Below the pieces are notes generated by a model that had not been told where the DNA came from, did not search any database, and was given only the letters and a program-made list of their open reading frames with translations. Below, piece by piece: positions 8,708 through 18,352 of a DNA stretch of 64,000 nucleotides (position 1 is its first letter; each line of letters opens with the position of its first letter). A program made the position numbers and the translations under genes. Origin of the DNA: Jeotgalicoccus psychrophilus DSM 19085. Lineage in GTDB: Bacteria > Bacillota > Bacilli > Staphylococcales > Salinicoccaceae. The DNA lies in the NCBI RefSeq assembly GCF_000425845.1, contig NZ_AUEF01000014.1, positions 1-64,000 of the forward strand, in the 5' to 3' direction.

Positions 8708-9547
8708 TTAGTCATCCTGTTCACTTTCAAGTATTTCCAATGTCTCAGCATTAATTTTATATTCATATGCCTGATTTTCATAGACAAGATCGATATTGTA
8801 CTCAGCTACGCCGTCATCCATACTTAACGACCATTCTTTAACTTCTCCGCCGCCAAGGTCAGCAATGGCTTCATCGATTGCGTCATAGGCTTCGTTCAAT
8901 GAACCGTAATCGACAATATCTTCTTCGTTATCGTTATCATCATCGTCTTCCTGTTCCGTTCTGACATCGATGACTTCTTCGCTATCATGATTGACGACAA
9001 CTTCAGACTCTTCACTGCCGTTATTCAAATCAATTTTGTAAACCCAACCTTCACCGTCATCTTCAAATGTAATTTCGTGGATGTCACCTTCAGCTTCTCC
9101 TTCAGCTATAGAAATAGCATCTTCTGTATTCAGACTAATATCTTTCAATGCAATTGTACTGCTGTTTGTCATGCTGCTGTCAGAATCAGTGCTATTCGAT
9201 GATCCTTCAGTTTCAGTACTCTCTTCTGAAGAGGCGTCGTCTGACTCATCATCATTCGCATCAGTATTAGGGTTGCTGGAACCGGCCGGATTTGCAGCTG
9301 TACTTGTATCTGTTTCTTCGTTGTCTGCATCTTCATCCGGAGTATTCTCATCCGTTGCAGCATCCTGTTCGGCACCCCCATGTTCAGTACCTGATTCCTG
9401 CTCATCGTCCTCCGATGCTTCCTCTTCAACTAAAGGAGCACCTTCAGTTTCAGTCGTATTCACATTTGCATCATCTTCTTCACCACTGCTGCAAGCTGCT
9501 AAAATCAAACTCGAAGACAGCAGTAATCCAATTGTCTTTATCTTCAT
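8708..9547 (-). CDS. Acidic PepSY-domain lipoprotein
   Basis: Secreted lipoprotein with signal peptide and lipobox LAAC (Cys19). A ~125-residue linker, extremely rich in Asp, Glu, Ser and Thr, leads to two PepSY-type repeats: one around ISLNTEDAISIAEGEAEGDI and one around GSLNEAYDAIDEAIADL, each followed by beta strands (WVYKIDLNN; AEYNIDLVY). PepSY domains often act as protease inhibitors or regulators of peptidases near the cell surface; the target here is unknown. The start at 9547 has AAAGGAG 8 nt upstream. The acidity fits a halotolerant organism. Confidence 0.85.
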   Translation of the reverse strand: MKIKTIGLLLSSSLILAACSSGEEDDANVNTTETEGAPLVEEEASEDDEQESGTEHGGAEQDAATDENTPDEDADNEETDTSTAANPAGSSNPNTDANDDESDDASSEESTETEGSSNSTDSDSSMTNSSTIALKDISLNTEDAISIAEGEAEGDIHEITFEDDGEGWVYKIDLNNGSEESEVVVNHDSEEVIDVRTEQEDDDDNDNEEDIVDYGSLNEAYDAIDEAIADLGGGEVKEWSLSMDDGVAEYNIDLVYENQAYEYKINAETLEILESEQDD

Positions 9548-9619
9548 TGTGAATGCTCCTTTCAACGTATTAATCTTATAATATCCTTTTACTTTTACTG
9601 ACAAACATTTTTTCTAAAG

Positions 9620-9657
9620 TGATAAACCATTTATCATTTATACAGTTATGGATATAA
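9620..9657 (+). promoter_or_regulatory. fbp upstream region: palindrome and -10 box
   Basis: GATAAA-CCA-TTTATC (9621-9635) is a perfect 6-bp inverted repeat with a 3-bp spacer. A consensus TATAAT (9652-9657) lies 17 bp after it and about 40 bp before the fbp start. No good -35 is visible, so an activator or a repressor site at the palindrome is possible. Confidence 0.35.
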
Positions 9658-9696
9658 TAGAGATATTATGAGTTTTAACTATAGGAGTGTTAAACA

Positions 9697-11658
9697 GTGA
9701 CTGTATCAGACAACAGTAATGCAGATTATAAATCACGCTATTTTCAGCTGCTGGCTGAAAAATTTAATTCAGAAGAAAAAGTTGCGACTGAAATTATAAA
9801 TTTGGAATCTATTTTAGAGTTGCCCAAAGGGACAGAACATTTTGTCAGTGATTTGCACGGAGAGTTCCAGTCATTCCAGCACGTGCTTAGAAACGGCTCC
9901 GGCAATGTTAAAGTGAAAATTGAAGACTTGCTGAAAGATCGTTTGACGGATGCTGAACTCAGCGAACTTGCTGCGCTTGTTTATTATCCGGAGGAAAAAT
10001 TAAAGCTGATTAAAAATCAGTTTACAGATAAAGATGAATTAGCTGAATGGTACAAAGCAAAAATTGAACAGCTGATAGAACTTATCGCACATTCTTCTTC
10101 AAAATATACGCGTTCTAAATTGCGTAAAGCATTGCCTCAGCACTTTGCCTACATTATTGAAGAATTACTGTATAAAAAAGATGAGCACGATAACAAAAAA
10201 CGATATTACGACCGTATTTTAAATGAGATTATCGGCCTCGGTCAGGCTGATAAATTAATTGTCGGTCTGGCTTTCACAATTCAGAGACTCGTCGTCGACC
10301 ACCTGCATGTCGTTGGAGATATATACGACCGCGGGCCTGAGCCTGATAAAATCATGGATACTTTAATCGATTATCACTCTGTCGATATTCAATGGGGAAA
10401 TCACGATGTACTCTGGCTTGGCGCTTTTGCTGGCTCTAAGGTGTGTCTGGCTAATATTATCCGTATCTGTGCGCGCTACAACAATCTCGATATTATCGAA
10501 GATGCCTACGGCATAAATCTGCGGCCGCTGTTTACGCTGGCAGATAAATATTATGATGATAACTCCGCTTTTCACCCGAAAAAAACATCTGACAAAGTTT
10601 TATCGGATGAGGAACATCTGCAGATGACAAAAGTTCAGCAGGCAATATCTATTATCCAGTTTAAACTCGAAGCACCGATTATAAAAAGACGCCCGAATTT
10701 TGAGATGCATGACCGCTTAGTCCTTGAGAATATTAATTACGAGACGATGGAATACACTGTTGATGGACACACTTATAAGCTTGAAAATACATGCTTCAAC
10801 ACAGTAGATCCAACTAATCCCTCAGAACTTACCAAAGAGGAAACCGACGTTATGAATACGCTTCTTATCTCAGTTCAGCAATCAGAAAAACTTAAGCGTC
10901 ATATGAATTTCATGATGAAAAAAGGCAGCCTGTACTTGCGTTATAACGGTAATCTGCTGATTCACGGCTGTATTCCTGTCACTGAAAACTGTGACATGGA
11001 AGGTATGGAAATAAATGGTGAAGTCTATTACGGCAGAGAACTGCTCGATCAGTTCGAAAACTATTTACGGCATGCATTCACGAATCTGGATGACACCGAA
11101 GACCTCGCTACCGATTTAATCTGGTATTTATGGACCGGTAAAAAGTCATCTCTGTTCGGTAAACGTGCAATGACGACGTTTGAAAGATACTTTATCAGCG
11201 ACAAAACAACACATAAAGAAGATAAAAACCCGTACTATTATTTACGCGAACAACCCGAGATGGCAAAGACATTCTTAAAAGAATTCGCTCTGGATCCTGA
11301 AGAAGGCCACATTATAAACGGACACACACCAGTTAAAGAAAAAGAAGGTGAAAATCCGATTAAAGCTGACGGAAAACTGATTGTTATAGACGGCGGTTTT
11401 TCAAAAGCCTATCAATCCACGACGGGTATTGCCGGATATACGCTGCTGTTTAACTCCTACGGCATGCAGCTGGTTGCCCATCAGGAATTTAATTCAAAAG
11501 ACAAAGTGCTGGAAAATGAATCCGATGTACTCGCAGTCAGAAGAATCGTCGATGAAGAACTCGAACGTAAAAAAGTAAGAGATACCGAAATCGGTAAACG
11601 TCTGAGATATGAAATCGATATGCTGAAAGACTTAATGAAACACCGTTATATCAATTAA
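9697..11658 (+). CDS. fbp: Fructose-1,6-bisphosphatase, class III
   Basis: Gluconeogenic hydrolysis of fructose-1,6-bisphosphate to fructose-6-phosphate. At 653 aa it has the size and sequence of the large Firmicutes-specific class III enzyme, a calcineurin-like metallophosphoesterase. Metal-site motifs are visible: [10 protein letters not shown] near residue 48, [11 protein letters not shown] near 210, WGNHDVLW near 232, and [15 protein letters not shown] with [11 protein letters not shown] near the end. The start is GTG, with TAGGAG upstream. Monocistronic, closed by a strong terminator. Confidence 0.96.
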   Translation: MTVSDNSNADYKSRYFQLLAEKFNSEEKVATEIINLESILELPKGTEHFVSDLHGEFQSFQHVLRNGSGNVKVKIEDLLKDRLTDAELSELAALVYYPEEKLKLIKNQFTDKDELAEWYKAKIEQLIELIAHSSSKYTRSKLRKALPQHFAYIIEELLYKKDEHDNKKRYYDRILNEIIGLGQADKLIVGLAFTIQRLVVDHLHVVGDIYDRGPEPDKIMDTLIDYHSVDIQWGNHDVLWLGAFAGSKVCLANIIRICARYNNLDIIEDAYGINLRPLFTLADKYYDDNSAFHPKKTSDKVLSDEEHLQMTKVQQAISIIQFKLEAPIIKRRPNFEMHDRLVLENINYETMEYTVDGHTYKLENTCFNTVDPTNPSELTKEETDVMNTLLISVQQSEKLKRHMNFMMKKGSLYLRYNGNLLIHGCIPVTENCDMEGMEINGEVYYGRELLDQFENYLRHAFTNLDDTEDLATDLIWYLWTGKKSSLFGKRAMTTFERYFISDKTTHKEDKNPYYYLREQPEMAKTFLKEFALDPEEGHIINGHTPVKEKEGENPIKADGKLIVIDGGFSKAYQSTTGIAGYTLLFNSYGMQLVAHQEFNSKDKVLENESDVLAVRRIVDEELERKKVRDTEIGKRLRYEIDMLKDLMKHRYIN

Positions 11659-11670
11659 TTATTACCAGGG

Positions 11671-11706
11671 AAAACAACGCTCACAGCAATCTGTGAGCGT
11701 TGTTTT
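11671..11706. terminator. Bidirectional terminator between fbp and SDR gene
   Basis: A perfect 16-bp inverted repeat, AAAACAACGCTCACAG and CTGTGAGCGTTGTTTT, with a CAAT loop. The flanking A/T runs allow it to work for both convergent genes. Confidence 0.9.
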
Positions 11707-11717
11707 AACGTTATATA

Positions 11718-12446
11718 TTATTGTGCTGTAAACCCGCCGTCTACAGTTAAAGTGTTTGCTGTCATGAATGATGAATCATCTGATGCTAAGAATAATGCCG
11801 CTTTAGCCATTTCTTCAGATGTACCTAGACGTCCAATCGGCGTACTTCCAGCCAATGCCTCCTTCACTTCTTCCGGGATAATCGGTGTATCGATGAAGCC
11901 CGGGCATAATGCGTTTACTCTAATATTTTCTTTCGCATACTCAACACCTAATGAACGCGTTAAGTTAATTACGCCGCCTTTTGCTGCGTTATAAGCAGCA
12001 CTGCCTGCTGCACCAATCCATCCGTACATTGACGCTGTGTTAATAATGTTACCGCTGCCCTGTTCACGGAAGTAATCGATTGCCAGTTTAGAGAATAGGA
12101 ATACTGCATCTAAATCCACATTGACCGTTTTACGATATTCAGCATAAGATACTTCGTGTGTCGGTTTCGTTGCACCGATACCTGCGTTATTGAACAGAAT
12201 ATCTACACGTCCAAATTTCTCTATTGTCTTATCAAATACTCTTTTAGCATCTTCTTCACTCGTTACATCTGCCTGGACAAAAATTGTGTCTCCGCCAAAT
12301 TCTTCTGCAACTTTATTTCCTTTGCTTTCATCCAAATCGACGAGGACTAATTTCGCTCCCTCTTTATTGAATAACTCTGCTGAAGCTTTACCGATTCCTG
12401 AAATACCACCTGTGATAACGACGACTTTATCTTGTAATTTTGCCAT
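11718..12446 (-). CDS. Short-chain dehydrogenase/reductase (alcohol or diketone reductase-like)
   Basis: Classical SDR of 242 aa. The cofactor loop is GGISGIGK (13-20), with Asp37 after beta-2 (VLVDLDE) indicating NAD(H) preference, NNAG at 86-89, and the catalytic Ser139-Tyr152-Lys156. Resemblance is to acetoin/diacetyl reductases and cyclic-alcohol dehydrogenases; the substrate cannot be fixed from sequence. A Rex-like palindrome 88-105 bp upstream of the start would suit an NADH-recycling fermentative enzyme. Single gene, terminated by the hairpin shared with fbp. Confidence 0.85.
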   Translation of the reverse strand: MAKLQDKVVVITGGISGIGKASAELFNKEGAKLVLVDLDESKGNKVAEEFGGDTIFVQADVTSEEDAKRVFDKTIEKFGRVDILFNNAGIGATKPTHEVSYAEYRKTVNVDLDAVFLFSKLAIDYFREQGSGNIINTASMYGWIGAAGSAAYNAAKGGVINLTRSLGVEYAKENIRVNALCPGFIDTPIIPEEVKEALAGSTPIGRLGTSEEMAKAALFLASDDSSFMTANTLTVDGGFTAQ

Positions 12447-12533
12447 TGTATTACCTCCAAAATGATTTTCTTTCTTAATTACATTGTATCATTTAAATTT
12501 TCTGATAATACCGTAATAACCGCTGAAATTAAT

Positions 12534-12551
12534 ATGTGAAATTGTTCACAT
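12534..12551. promoter_or_regulatory. Rex-like operator
   Basis: TGTGAA (12535-12540), 4 bp, TTCACA (12545-12550) matches the core of the Rex box TTGTGAA-N4-TTCACAA; only the outermost bases differ. It lies in the divergent region between the SDR gene and the tandem membrane-protein genes. Rex represses fermentative genes until NADH rises. Confidence 0.5.
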
Positions 12552-12639
12552 TGAACAAAAATATCTTTAAACTGTGTAAAAACGGGTAATACTTCATAGA
12601 CATATCATTTACATAAATCATCTCAGAAAGGAGATTTCC

Positions 12640-13740
12640 ATGACTTCTATTACAGTAGGTCTAATCCCGGCTCCCGGTATGTCGCGGACTCTGATTGAAA
12701 AAATTATTGATGACCTGCCCGAGTTCGCCGGAGAGTTTGTCGATAAAAGCTGCACATTTAAATTTGAAGTTGAAGTCAGTCCTTTGGCGAGTTCGTCGGA
12801 ATACATTAACGAAACAATTCACAGAATCGTTAAGATAAAAGAAAATAATGGCTGGGATTATGTCATCGGTGTTACTGACCTGCCAAGCTTGTCTGACAAT
12901 AGAGTGGTCGTATCTGAGTTCGATTCACAAAAATCAGCCTCATTGCTTTCGATTCCTGCACTTGGTTTCTTTTTTGTAAAAAGAAAATTAAGAAAGATGG
13001 TGACACATCATCTGGAATATTTGTATAAATATAATGAAGACAGCACGTCATTCAGCTCAAGTGAGTTATCTTCCCCGACAGTAATGAATATTTCCCGGGA
13101 AACTCCACCGGAAGACAATGAAAGTACCAACCGTTATATTATAAAGTCTTATATTATTGGCTGGCTGAAAATCATTCTGGGGATGACCTACATCAACGAA
13201 CCGTGGTCTATTGTTACCAACTTTAAAACACTGGTGTCACTGGCTTTTGCTACAGGAACATATATTGCGATATTTTCAACACCTTGGGAACTCAGTTTAG
13301 ATTATCAGCCATGGCGGCTGATTGCTTTAATGCTATTTTCTATTACGGGTATGGTGTTCTGGCTAATATATGCTCATAATTTATGGCAGGGTTCATCAAC
13401 AAAAACAGCAGCTCATTACCGCCTGCTTTATAACCTGACAACATTTATGACACTTCTGTTCGTTACAGTAGCCAACTACGGCATTCTTTTTATCCTGCTT
13501 ACAATATCAGTTACGATGTTTGTTCCTCCTGAGATTTTTAATGAGTGGACACAGGCTAATGAGAATTTCACGGCAATGAATTATATAAACCTGATCTGGT
13601 TTACAACTTCTCTCGGTATGCTCGCAGGTGCACTCGGCTCTACCGCCGAAAGCGAGGATAAAATTCGCAATGTAACTTATTCATACCGGCAAAGCTACAG
13701 GTACAACAAACTCCAAGAAGAAGATAATGATTCCAGCTAA
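12640..13740 (+). CDS. Uncharacterised four-TM protein with N-terminal alpha/beta domain, copy A
   Basis: Function not recognised. The 366-aa protein has a soluble alpha/beta region (about 1-135) beginning VGLIPAPGMS and containing WDYVIGVTDLP and SIPALG, a linker, then about four membrane segments (about 197-216, 225-245, 270-296, 316-334) and a basic tail YSYRQSYRYNK. There is no signal peptide, so the N-terminal domain is probably cytoplasmic. AAAGGAG precedes the ATG. Copy B lies 23 bp downstream and shares the whole architecture, so the two may form a heteromer. Similar proteins exist in other Gram-positives, with no known role. Confidence 0.7.
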   Translation: MTSITVGLIPAPGMSRTLIEKIIDDLPEFAGEFVDKSCTFKFEVEVSPLASSSEYINETIHRIVKIKENNGWDYVIGVTDLPSLSDNRVVVSEFDSQKSASLLSIPALGFFFVKRKLRKMVTHHLEYLYKYNEDSTSFSSSELSSPTVMNISRETPPEDNESTNRYIIKSYIIGWLKIILGMTYINEPWSIVTNFKTLVSLAFATGTYIAIFSTPWELSLDYQPWRLIALMLFSITGMVFWLIYAHNLWQGSSTKTAAHYRLLYNLTTFMTLLFVTVANYGILFILLTISVTMFVPPEIFNEWTQANENFTAMNYINLIWFTTSLGMLAGALGSTAESEDKIRNVTYSYRQSYRYNKLQEEDNDSS

Positions 13741-13763
13741 GAATTTAGTAGAGGAGGCAAACT

Positions 13764-14867
13764 ATGATTCGTGTAGGGTTAATCGTGGCCCCTGGAACGG
13801 CTAACAATATAGTAAATAAAATAGAAAACGAACTGGTAGAAGATTTTAAAAAACAGATATCTGCTGCTGATGAGTGGGAAATTGATATTATCGTCGATCC
13901 TTTGACTGGCGAAACAGAGTTCACCAATCAAATTTATTCAAAAACAGATGAATATCTGCGTGAAAATGACTGGAATTTTTTAATCAGTATTACAGATTTA
14001 CCATTATTTTATAAAGATAAGGCTGTAGTTATTGATATCGACAGTTCTGACTGTGCTGCCATGATGTCTATTCCAGCATTTGGATGGCGTCCTCTGAAGA
14101 AGAGAATGAAAACTGCAATTATTAATACATTAGTTATTATTAACAAGATGAATAATAACGACACTGATATTGAAGAGGAATGCCGTGAATTAAAAAATAT
14201 GTTCACATTATCAAAACTGAAACACACAGAAGACTATTTCGAAGACTCAAAAACTGAACATCTTCTATTTCATATGAATTCTAAAATTCGAGGCACTGTG
14301 AGACTGGTCAGCGGAATGACTTTTGCAAATAATCCATATAATATGATGCAGAGTTTAAGCGGTGTAACGGCGATTGCATTTGCCACCGGTGCATTCGGTA
14401 TAATTTTTTCGACCATGTGGAATCTGAGCTATCTGTTTCCCACCTGGCGTTTAGTTGCAATTTCAGTCTTATCAATTTTTGGCATGCTGTTCTGGATTAT
14501 CATTTCCCACGATTTATGGGAACAATTTAAAGAAGGTGAAAGTAAAAAACTTACCTCTCTCTATAACAGCACCACATTGCTGACGCTGTTTATATCGTTG
14601 TTGTTTTACTATTTACTCCTGTATCTTCTATTCTTATCTGCCGCGGTAACATTGCTGCCGCCTGACTTTGTTGCGAAAACTATTCAGGCTGAGCATATCG
14701 GAGTCAGATTTTACCTGGAACTTGCCTGGTTTGCAGCCTCTCTAACAACAGTGGCCGGAGCGATTGGTGCCGGATTCCAGGATAAGCAGGTTATTCAGGA
14801 AAGCACTTACGGTTACCGGCAGCGAATGAGGTATCAGAAAAATGAAGAAGAAAACGGCGAGTCATAG
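13764..14867 (+). CDS. Uncharacterised four-TM protein with N-terminal alpha/beta domain, copy B
   Basis: Paralogue of the preceding gene, 367 aa, with the same order of elements: VGLIVAPGTA at the N-terminus, WNFLISITDLP and SIPAFG near residues 78-112, four hydrophobic segments in the C-terminal half (starting FATGAFGIIFSTMW), and the tail YGYRQRMRYQK. The conserved G-x-APG, TDLP and SIPA-G elements suggest a shared ligand-binding site in the soluble domain. GAGGAGG precedes the start. Transcribed with copy A; the aldo/keto reductase follows 68 bp later and may be co-transcribed. Confidence 0.7.
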   Translation: MIRVGLIVAPGTANNIVNKIENELVEDFKKQISAADEWEIDIIVDPLTGETEFTNQIYSKTDEYLRENDWNFLISITDLPLFYKDKAVVIDIDSSDCAAMMSIPAFGWRPLKKRMKTAIINTLVIINKMNNNDTDIEEECRELKNMFTLSKLKHTEDYFEDSKTEHLLFHMNSKIRGTVRLVSGMTFANNPYNMMQSLSGVTAIAFATGAFGIIFSTMWNLSYLFPTWRLVAISVLSIFGMLFWIIISHDLWEQFKEGESKKLTSLYNSTTLLTLFISLLFYYLLLYLLFLSAAVTLLPPDFVAKTIQAEHIGVRFYLELAWFAASLTTVAGAIGAGFQDKQVIQESTYGYRQRMRYQKNEEENGES

Positions 14868-14935
14868 TTTTGTTTTAATAATTTAAAGAGTGGTAAACAA
14901 TATAATGAAGCTAATATCAGAAAAGGATGAGTGTA

Positions 14936-15778
14936 ATGTCAAATAATATTCCTGTTTTTAAAATGCACGATGGATATAAAATCCCGGCTGTCGGTTTTGG
15001 CACATCAAGTGTTCTCGGCAAGAGCGGTGCAGAGAGTGTTGAAAATGCTCTGAAAAACGGCTATCGTTTAATCGATACTGCCATTCGCTATGAAAATGAA
15101 GGGGCTGTCGGCGAAGGTATACGTCGCAGTTCTGTTCCTAGAGAAGAAGTTTTCGTAACTTCAAAACTCCGGGGCGGTTTGTACGATTACGACAGAGCAC
15201 TTGCTGCAATTGAAGAATCACTGTTTCGTACAGGATTGGAATACTTTGATTTATTTCTCCTGCACTGGCCAAATCCAAAACAGGATAAATATACCGAGGC
15301 ATGGAAAGCACTAATCCAGGCTCAGAAAAATGGCTATGTCCGATCAATCGGAGTATCTAATTTTGAACCTGCACATATTAATCGTCTCATCGATGAAACT
15401 AGTGTAAAACCGGCTGTGAACCAAATTGAATTACATCCTTACTTTAATCAAAAAGAACTGAGAGAGTTTAATAAGGAACACGACATTATTACCGAATCAT
15501 GGAGTCCGCTATCCAGAGCAAGAACGGTTATATATGATGAGACATTAAAACAATTAGCTGAAAATAAAAATAAAGAAATTGCTCAGGTTATTCTCCGCTG
15601 GCATTATCAGCATGGTGTACTTCCAATACCAAAAGCATCCAGCTCCGAACATCAGCAGGCAAATTTAAATATTTTCGACTTTGAACTTACGGAAGTTGAG
15701 ATGCAGGAAATTGATTCTCTTACTCAGGAAGAAGGACGGATTGATAATCAGAACCCTAATGAGTATGAAGAATTTTAA
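14936..15778 (+). CDS. Aldo/keto reductase
   Basis: NADPH-dependent carbonyl reductase, 280-aa TIM barrel of the AKR5-like bacterial group (2,5-diketo-gluconate reductase or glyoxal reductase type). The catalytic tetrad is visible: Asp47, Tyr52, Lys77 and His110. The AKR signatures GYRLIDTA and GVSNFEPAHI are present and the C-terminal IPKASS motif binds NADPH. ATG 14936 is preferred over 14927 by ribosome-binding-site spacing. Probably detoxifies aldehydes such as methylglyoxal; the substrate is inferred from family only. Confidence 0.9.
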   Translation: MSNNIPVFKMHDGYKIPAVGFGTSSVLGKSGAESVENALKNGYRLIDTAIRYENEGAVGEGIRRSSVPREEVFVTSKLRGGLYDYDRALAAIEESLFRTGLEYFDLFLLHWPNPKQDKYTEAWKALIQAQKNGYVRSIGVSNFEPAHINRLIDETSVKPAVNQIELHPYFNQKELREFNKEHDIITESWSPLSRARTVIYDETLKQLAENKNKEIAQVILRWHYQHGVLPIPKASSSEHQQANLNIFDFELTEVEMQEIDSLTQEEGRIDNQNPNEYEEF

Positions 15779-15807
15779 CTGACGATATTCCACTTAAATA
15801 AGCATTT

Positions 15808-15860
15808 AAAAAGCACTTTATCCTTGGCTCATAAAGAGTATCAGGATAAAGTGCTTTTTT
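15808..15860. terminator. Bidirectional terminator
   Basis: A 17-bp stem, AAAAAGCACTTTATCCT paired with AGGATAAAGTGCTTTTT, separates the convergent aldo/keto reductase and egtU-like genes, with T-runs on both strands. Confidence 0.85.
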
Positions 15861-17377
15861 TATTCCAGTAAATTATTTTCTTCTAAATATTCTTCAGCCA
15901 CATCATACGGGCTTTCATCTTCCACAGATACACGGTAGTTCATGTCCTGCATTTCTTCATCCGTAATCATGCCGGACAGTTTATTTAACGGTTCCACTAT
16001 CTCCGGATGTTCATCCAGGAACTCCTGCTTAAACATTGGTGCTCCCTGATAAGGCGGGAATACCGCTTCTGTATCTTCAAGTATCACCATATCGTATTCC
16101 CTAAGCTCAGCATCCGTTGCATATGCATCCATCAGGTTAATATCCCCGCTTTCAATCGCCTGATAACGCAGCTGCGGTTCCATTGTCACTACATCATTAA
16201 AGTTTAAATTATATGCTTCCTGGATTGCCGGATAGCCGTCTTCTGTTCTGTCATTAAACTCCATAGTAAAGCCTGGTTTAACAATATCTTCAATTTGTCT
16301 GAGGTCTCCGATGGTTTCTAGTCCGTGCTCTTCTGCAAAGTCCCTTTTCACAGCAAGTGTATATGTGTTATTAAATGCCATCGGCTCAAGCATCGTCATG
16401 TCATATTGTTCATCAAGGGCAGTGTTCGCCTGATTATAAACTGCTTCAGCTTCATTGGATTCCGGCGGTATATTGACGAGTTCACCAAGTACTGTTCCTG
16501 TAAACTCAAGGTAGCCGTCTATATCATCAGATTCCAGGGCATTGAACAGGAATGATGTTTTACCAAGACCATCTTCAACATTAACGTTGTAGTCTGTCTC
16601 TTCCTCGATTAGGATTTTATACATATTCGTAATAATCGAGGGCTCTGCACCAAGTTTCCCGGCGATTGTCAGACTGTCACCGCGGTTAGTTAATAACGGT
16701 GCTAACGCTACGAGCAGAATAACGATGAATATCGTTCCAACGAGTGTGACTGCTTTTTTATACGACAGATTTTGAATCACTCTTAAAATAACATCGAAAA
16801 GAATCGCCAGTAATGCTGCCGGTATCGCACCGATTAATATGAGGTGTGTATTGTTTCTGTCGATACCTAAGAGAATTAAATCACCAAGACCGCCCGCGCC
16901 AATCAGTGCAGCGAGTGTTGCAGTACCGATAATCAGTACCATTGCTGTTCGGACACCTGCCATAATAACCGGCATTGCAATCGGCATTTCCACTTTCATC
17001 AATCTTCTCATCGGCTTCATACCGATGCCCCGTGCTGCCTCAACGAGCGATGCATCCACCTCAGCTATACCTGTATAAGTATTTCTAAGTATCGGGAGTA
17101 ACGCATAAATAACGAGCGCGATAATTGCCGGCACCACACCGATACCGAACAACGGAATCATCAGCCCCAGTAATGCCAGAGAAGGTATCGTCTGCAGTAC
17201 TGCTGCGACATTAATAACTACTTCTGCCGTGCGTTTTGTTTTAGTTAAAATAACGCCTAACGGTATACCGATAACAGCCGCAATCAACAGCGCGATAAAC
17301 GATATCTGAATATGCTCTATCAAAGTCGACAGCAGCTCGCCTTTACGAGAATTAAGTGTTTCTAAAAATGTATTCAT
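15860..17377 (-). CDS. egtU: ABC transporter permease fused to substrate-binding domain (EgtU-like)
   Basis: A 505-aa fusion. Residues 1 to about 220 form an OpuCB-type permease with about six TM helices and the EAA loop (VEAARGIGMKPMRRL). Residues about 235-505 form an extracellular OpuCC-type binding domain, with AGKLGAEPSI, EFTGTVLGEL, GFTMEFNDR and FPPYQGAP. This layout and these motifs resemble EgtU, the ergothioneine transporter described in Streptococcus and Staphylococcus; glycine-betaine/choline transport is the alternative. Overlaps the ATPase gene by 4 nt. Confidence 0.8.
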   Translation of the reverse strand: MNTFLETLNSRKGELLSTLIEHIQISFIALLIAAVIGIPLGVILTKTKRTAEVVINVAAVLQTIPSLALLGLMIPLFGIGVVPAIIALVIYALLPILRNTYTGIAEVDASLVEAARGIGMKPMRRLMKVEMPIAMPVIMAGVRTAMVLIIGTATLAALIGAGGLGDLILLGIDRNNTHLILIGAIPAALLAILFDVILRVIQNLSYKKAVTLVGTIFIVILLVALAPLLTNRGDSLTIAGKLGAEPSIITNMYKILIEEETDYNVNVEDGLGKTSFLFNALESDDIDGYLEFTGTVLGELVNIPPESNEAEAVYNQANTALDEQYDMTMLEPMAFNNTYTLAVKRDFAEEHGLETIGDLRQIEDIVKPGFTMEFNDRTEDGYPAIQEAYNLNFNDVVTMEPQLRYQAIESGDINLMDAYATDAELREYDMVILEDTEAVFPPYQGAPMFKQEFLDEHPEIVEPLNKLSGMITDEEMQDMNYRVSVEDESPYDVAEEYLEENNLLE

Positions 17378-18312
17378 GCGCTGTCACCACGCTTCGCCGA
17401 TAAATGTTTAAAGACATCCTGTCTGTTCAGGAGTTTATTTCCGTCTTTAGTCTTCACTGCCACTGTCTCGTGTTCCGCAAATACTTTAAATGCATCTTCA
17501 ATTTTTGTTTCTTCTTCCACAAGAGGGTAATCTTCATTATTAACCCCCTGTGAATTCTCGCTGACGAATTCGCCGACAGTTACTCTTTCTTTCTGCTGGT
17601 ATCCTATAAACTCTTTCACGAAATCATTTTTCGGAGTCGATAAAAACTCGTCGGGGCTGCCAATCTGTTCAATTTGACCCTCATTAAATAAACAAATACG
17701 GTCGCCCAGCTTCATTGCTTCTTTAATATCATGCGTCACAAAGACGATTGTTTTTTTAATTTCCCGCTGCAGTTTAATTAAATCATCCTGCAGGCTTTCC
17801 CTTGTAATCGGGTCTAAAGCACTGAATGGTTCATCCATTAAAATGACCGGCGGATCTGCTGCCAGTGCGCGAATTACCCCAACACGCTGCTGCTGCCCTC
17901 CTGAAAGTTCAGCAGGTTTACGATTTTTATATGTATCCGGATCAAGCCCCACCATAGTCATCAGTTCAGCAGTCCGTTTATCAATGTCCGCTTCTTTCCA
18001 TTTTTTCATCTGCGGCACCTGTGCAATATTTTCGGCGATTGTCATATGCGGAAACAATGCTATCTGCTGCAGTACATAGCCGATATCCCAGCGCATTTCA
18101 TAGACTTCGTAGTCACTCACCGGCTTATCTTTAAAATAAATATAGCCTTCAGTTAACGGAATCAGTCTGTTAATCATCTTCAGAGTTGTCGTTTTGCCGC
18201 TTCCGGACGGCCCTATTAAGACAAAGAACTCCCCTTCTTTAACATTAAAGCTCGCATCTTCGACAGCAGTTTTACTGCCGTAGCGCTTTGTCACATTTTT
18301 AAACTCTATCAT
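17374..18312 (-). CDS. egtV: ABC transporter ATPase with CBS-like C-terminus (EgtV/OpuCA-like)
   Basis: Energises the permease fusion encoded next to it. Walker A is GPSGSGKT, the signature is LSGGQQQRVGV, Walker B is VILMDEP and the H-loop is FVTHD. The C-terminal ~70 residues contain one CBS-like segment (KIEDAFKVFAEHETVAVKTKDGN), as in OpuCA/EgtV. The ATG at 18312 (MIEFKN) is taken as the start because homology begins there and GAGGAG precedes it; the in-frame upstream extension is not supported. Two-gene operon divergent from an aldehyde dehydrogenase. Confidence 0.85.
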   Translation of the reverse strand: MIEFKNVTKRYGSKTAVEDASFNVKEGEFFVLIGPSGSGKTTTLKMINRLIPLTEGYIYFKDKPVSDYEVYEMRWDIGYVLQQIALFPHMTIAENIAQVPQMKKWKEADIDKRTAELMTMVGLDPDTYKNRKPAELSGGQQQRVGVIRALAADPPVILMDEPFSALDPITRESLQDDLIKLQREIKKTIVFVTHDIKEAMKLGDRICLFNEGQIEQIGSPDEFLSTPKNDFVKEFIGYQQKERVTVGEFVSENSQGVNNEDYPLVEEETKIEDAFKVFAEHETVAVKTKDGNKLLNRQDVFKHLSAKRGDSA

Positions 18313-18352
18313 GGCTTCTACACTCCTCTTTATTTTAAGTAAATCATTATAT

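Noticed and set aside
9081-9581. 166-codon plus-strand frame rich in Ser
   Set aside because: It is the antisense shadow of the acidic linker of the PepSY lipoprotein; it has no ribosome site or homology and the minus-strand gene has a clear signal peptide and domains.
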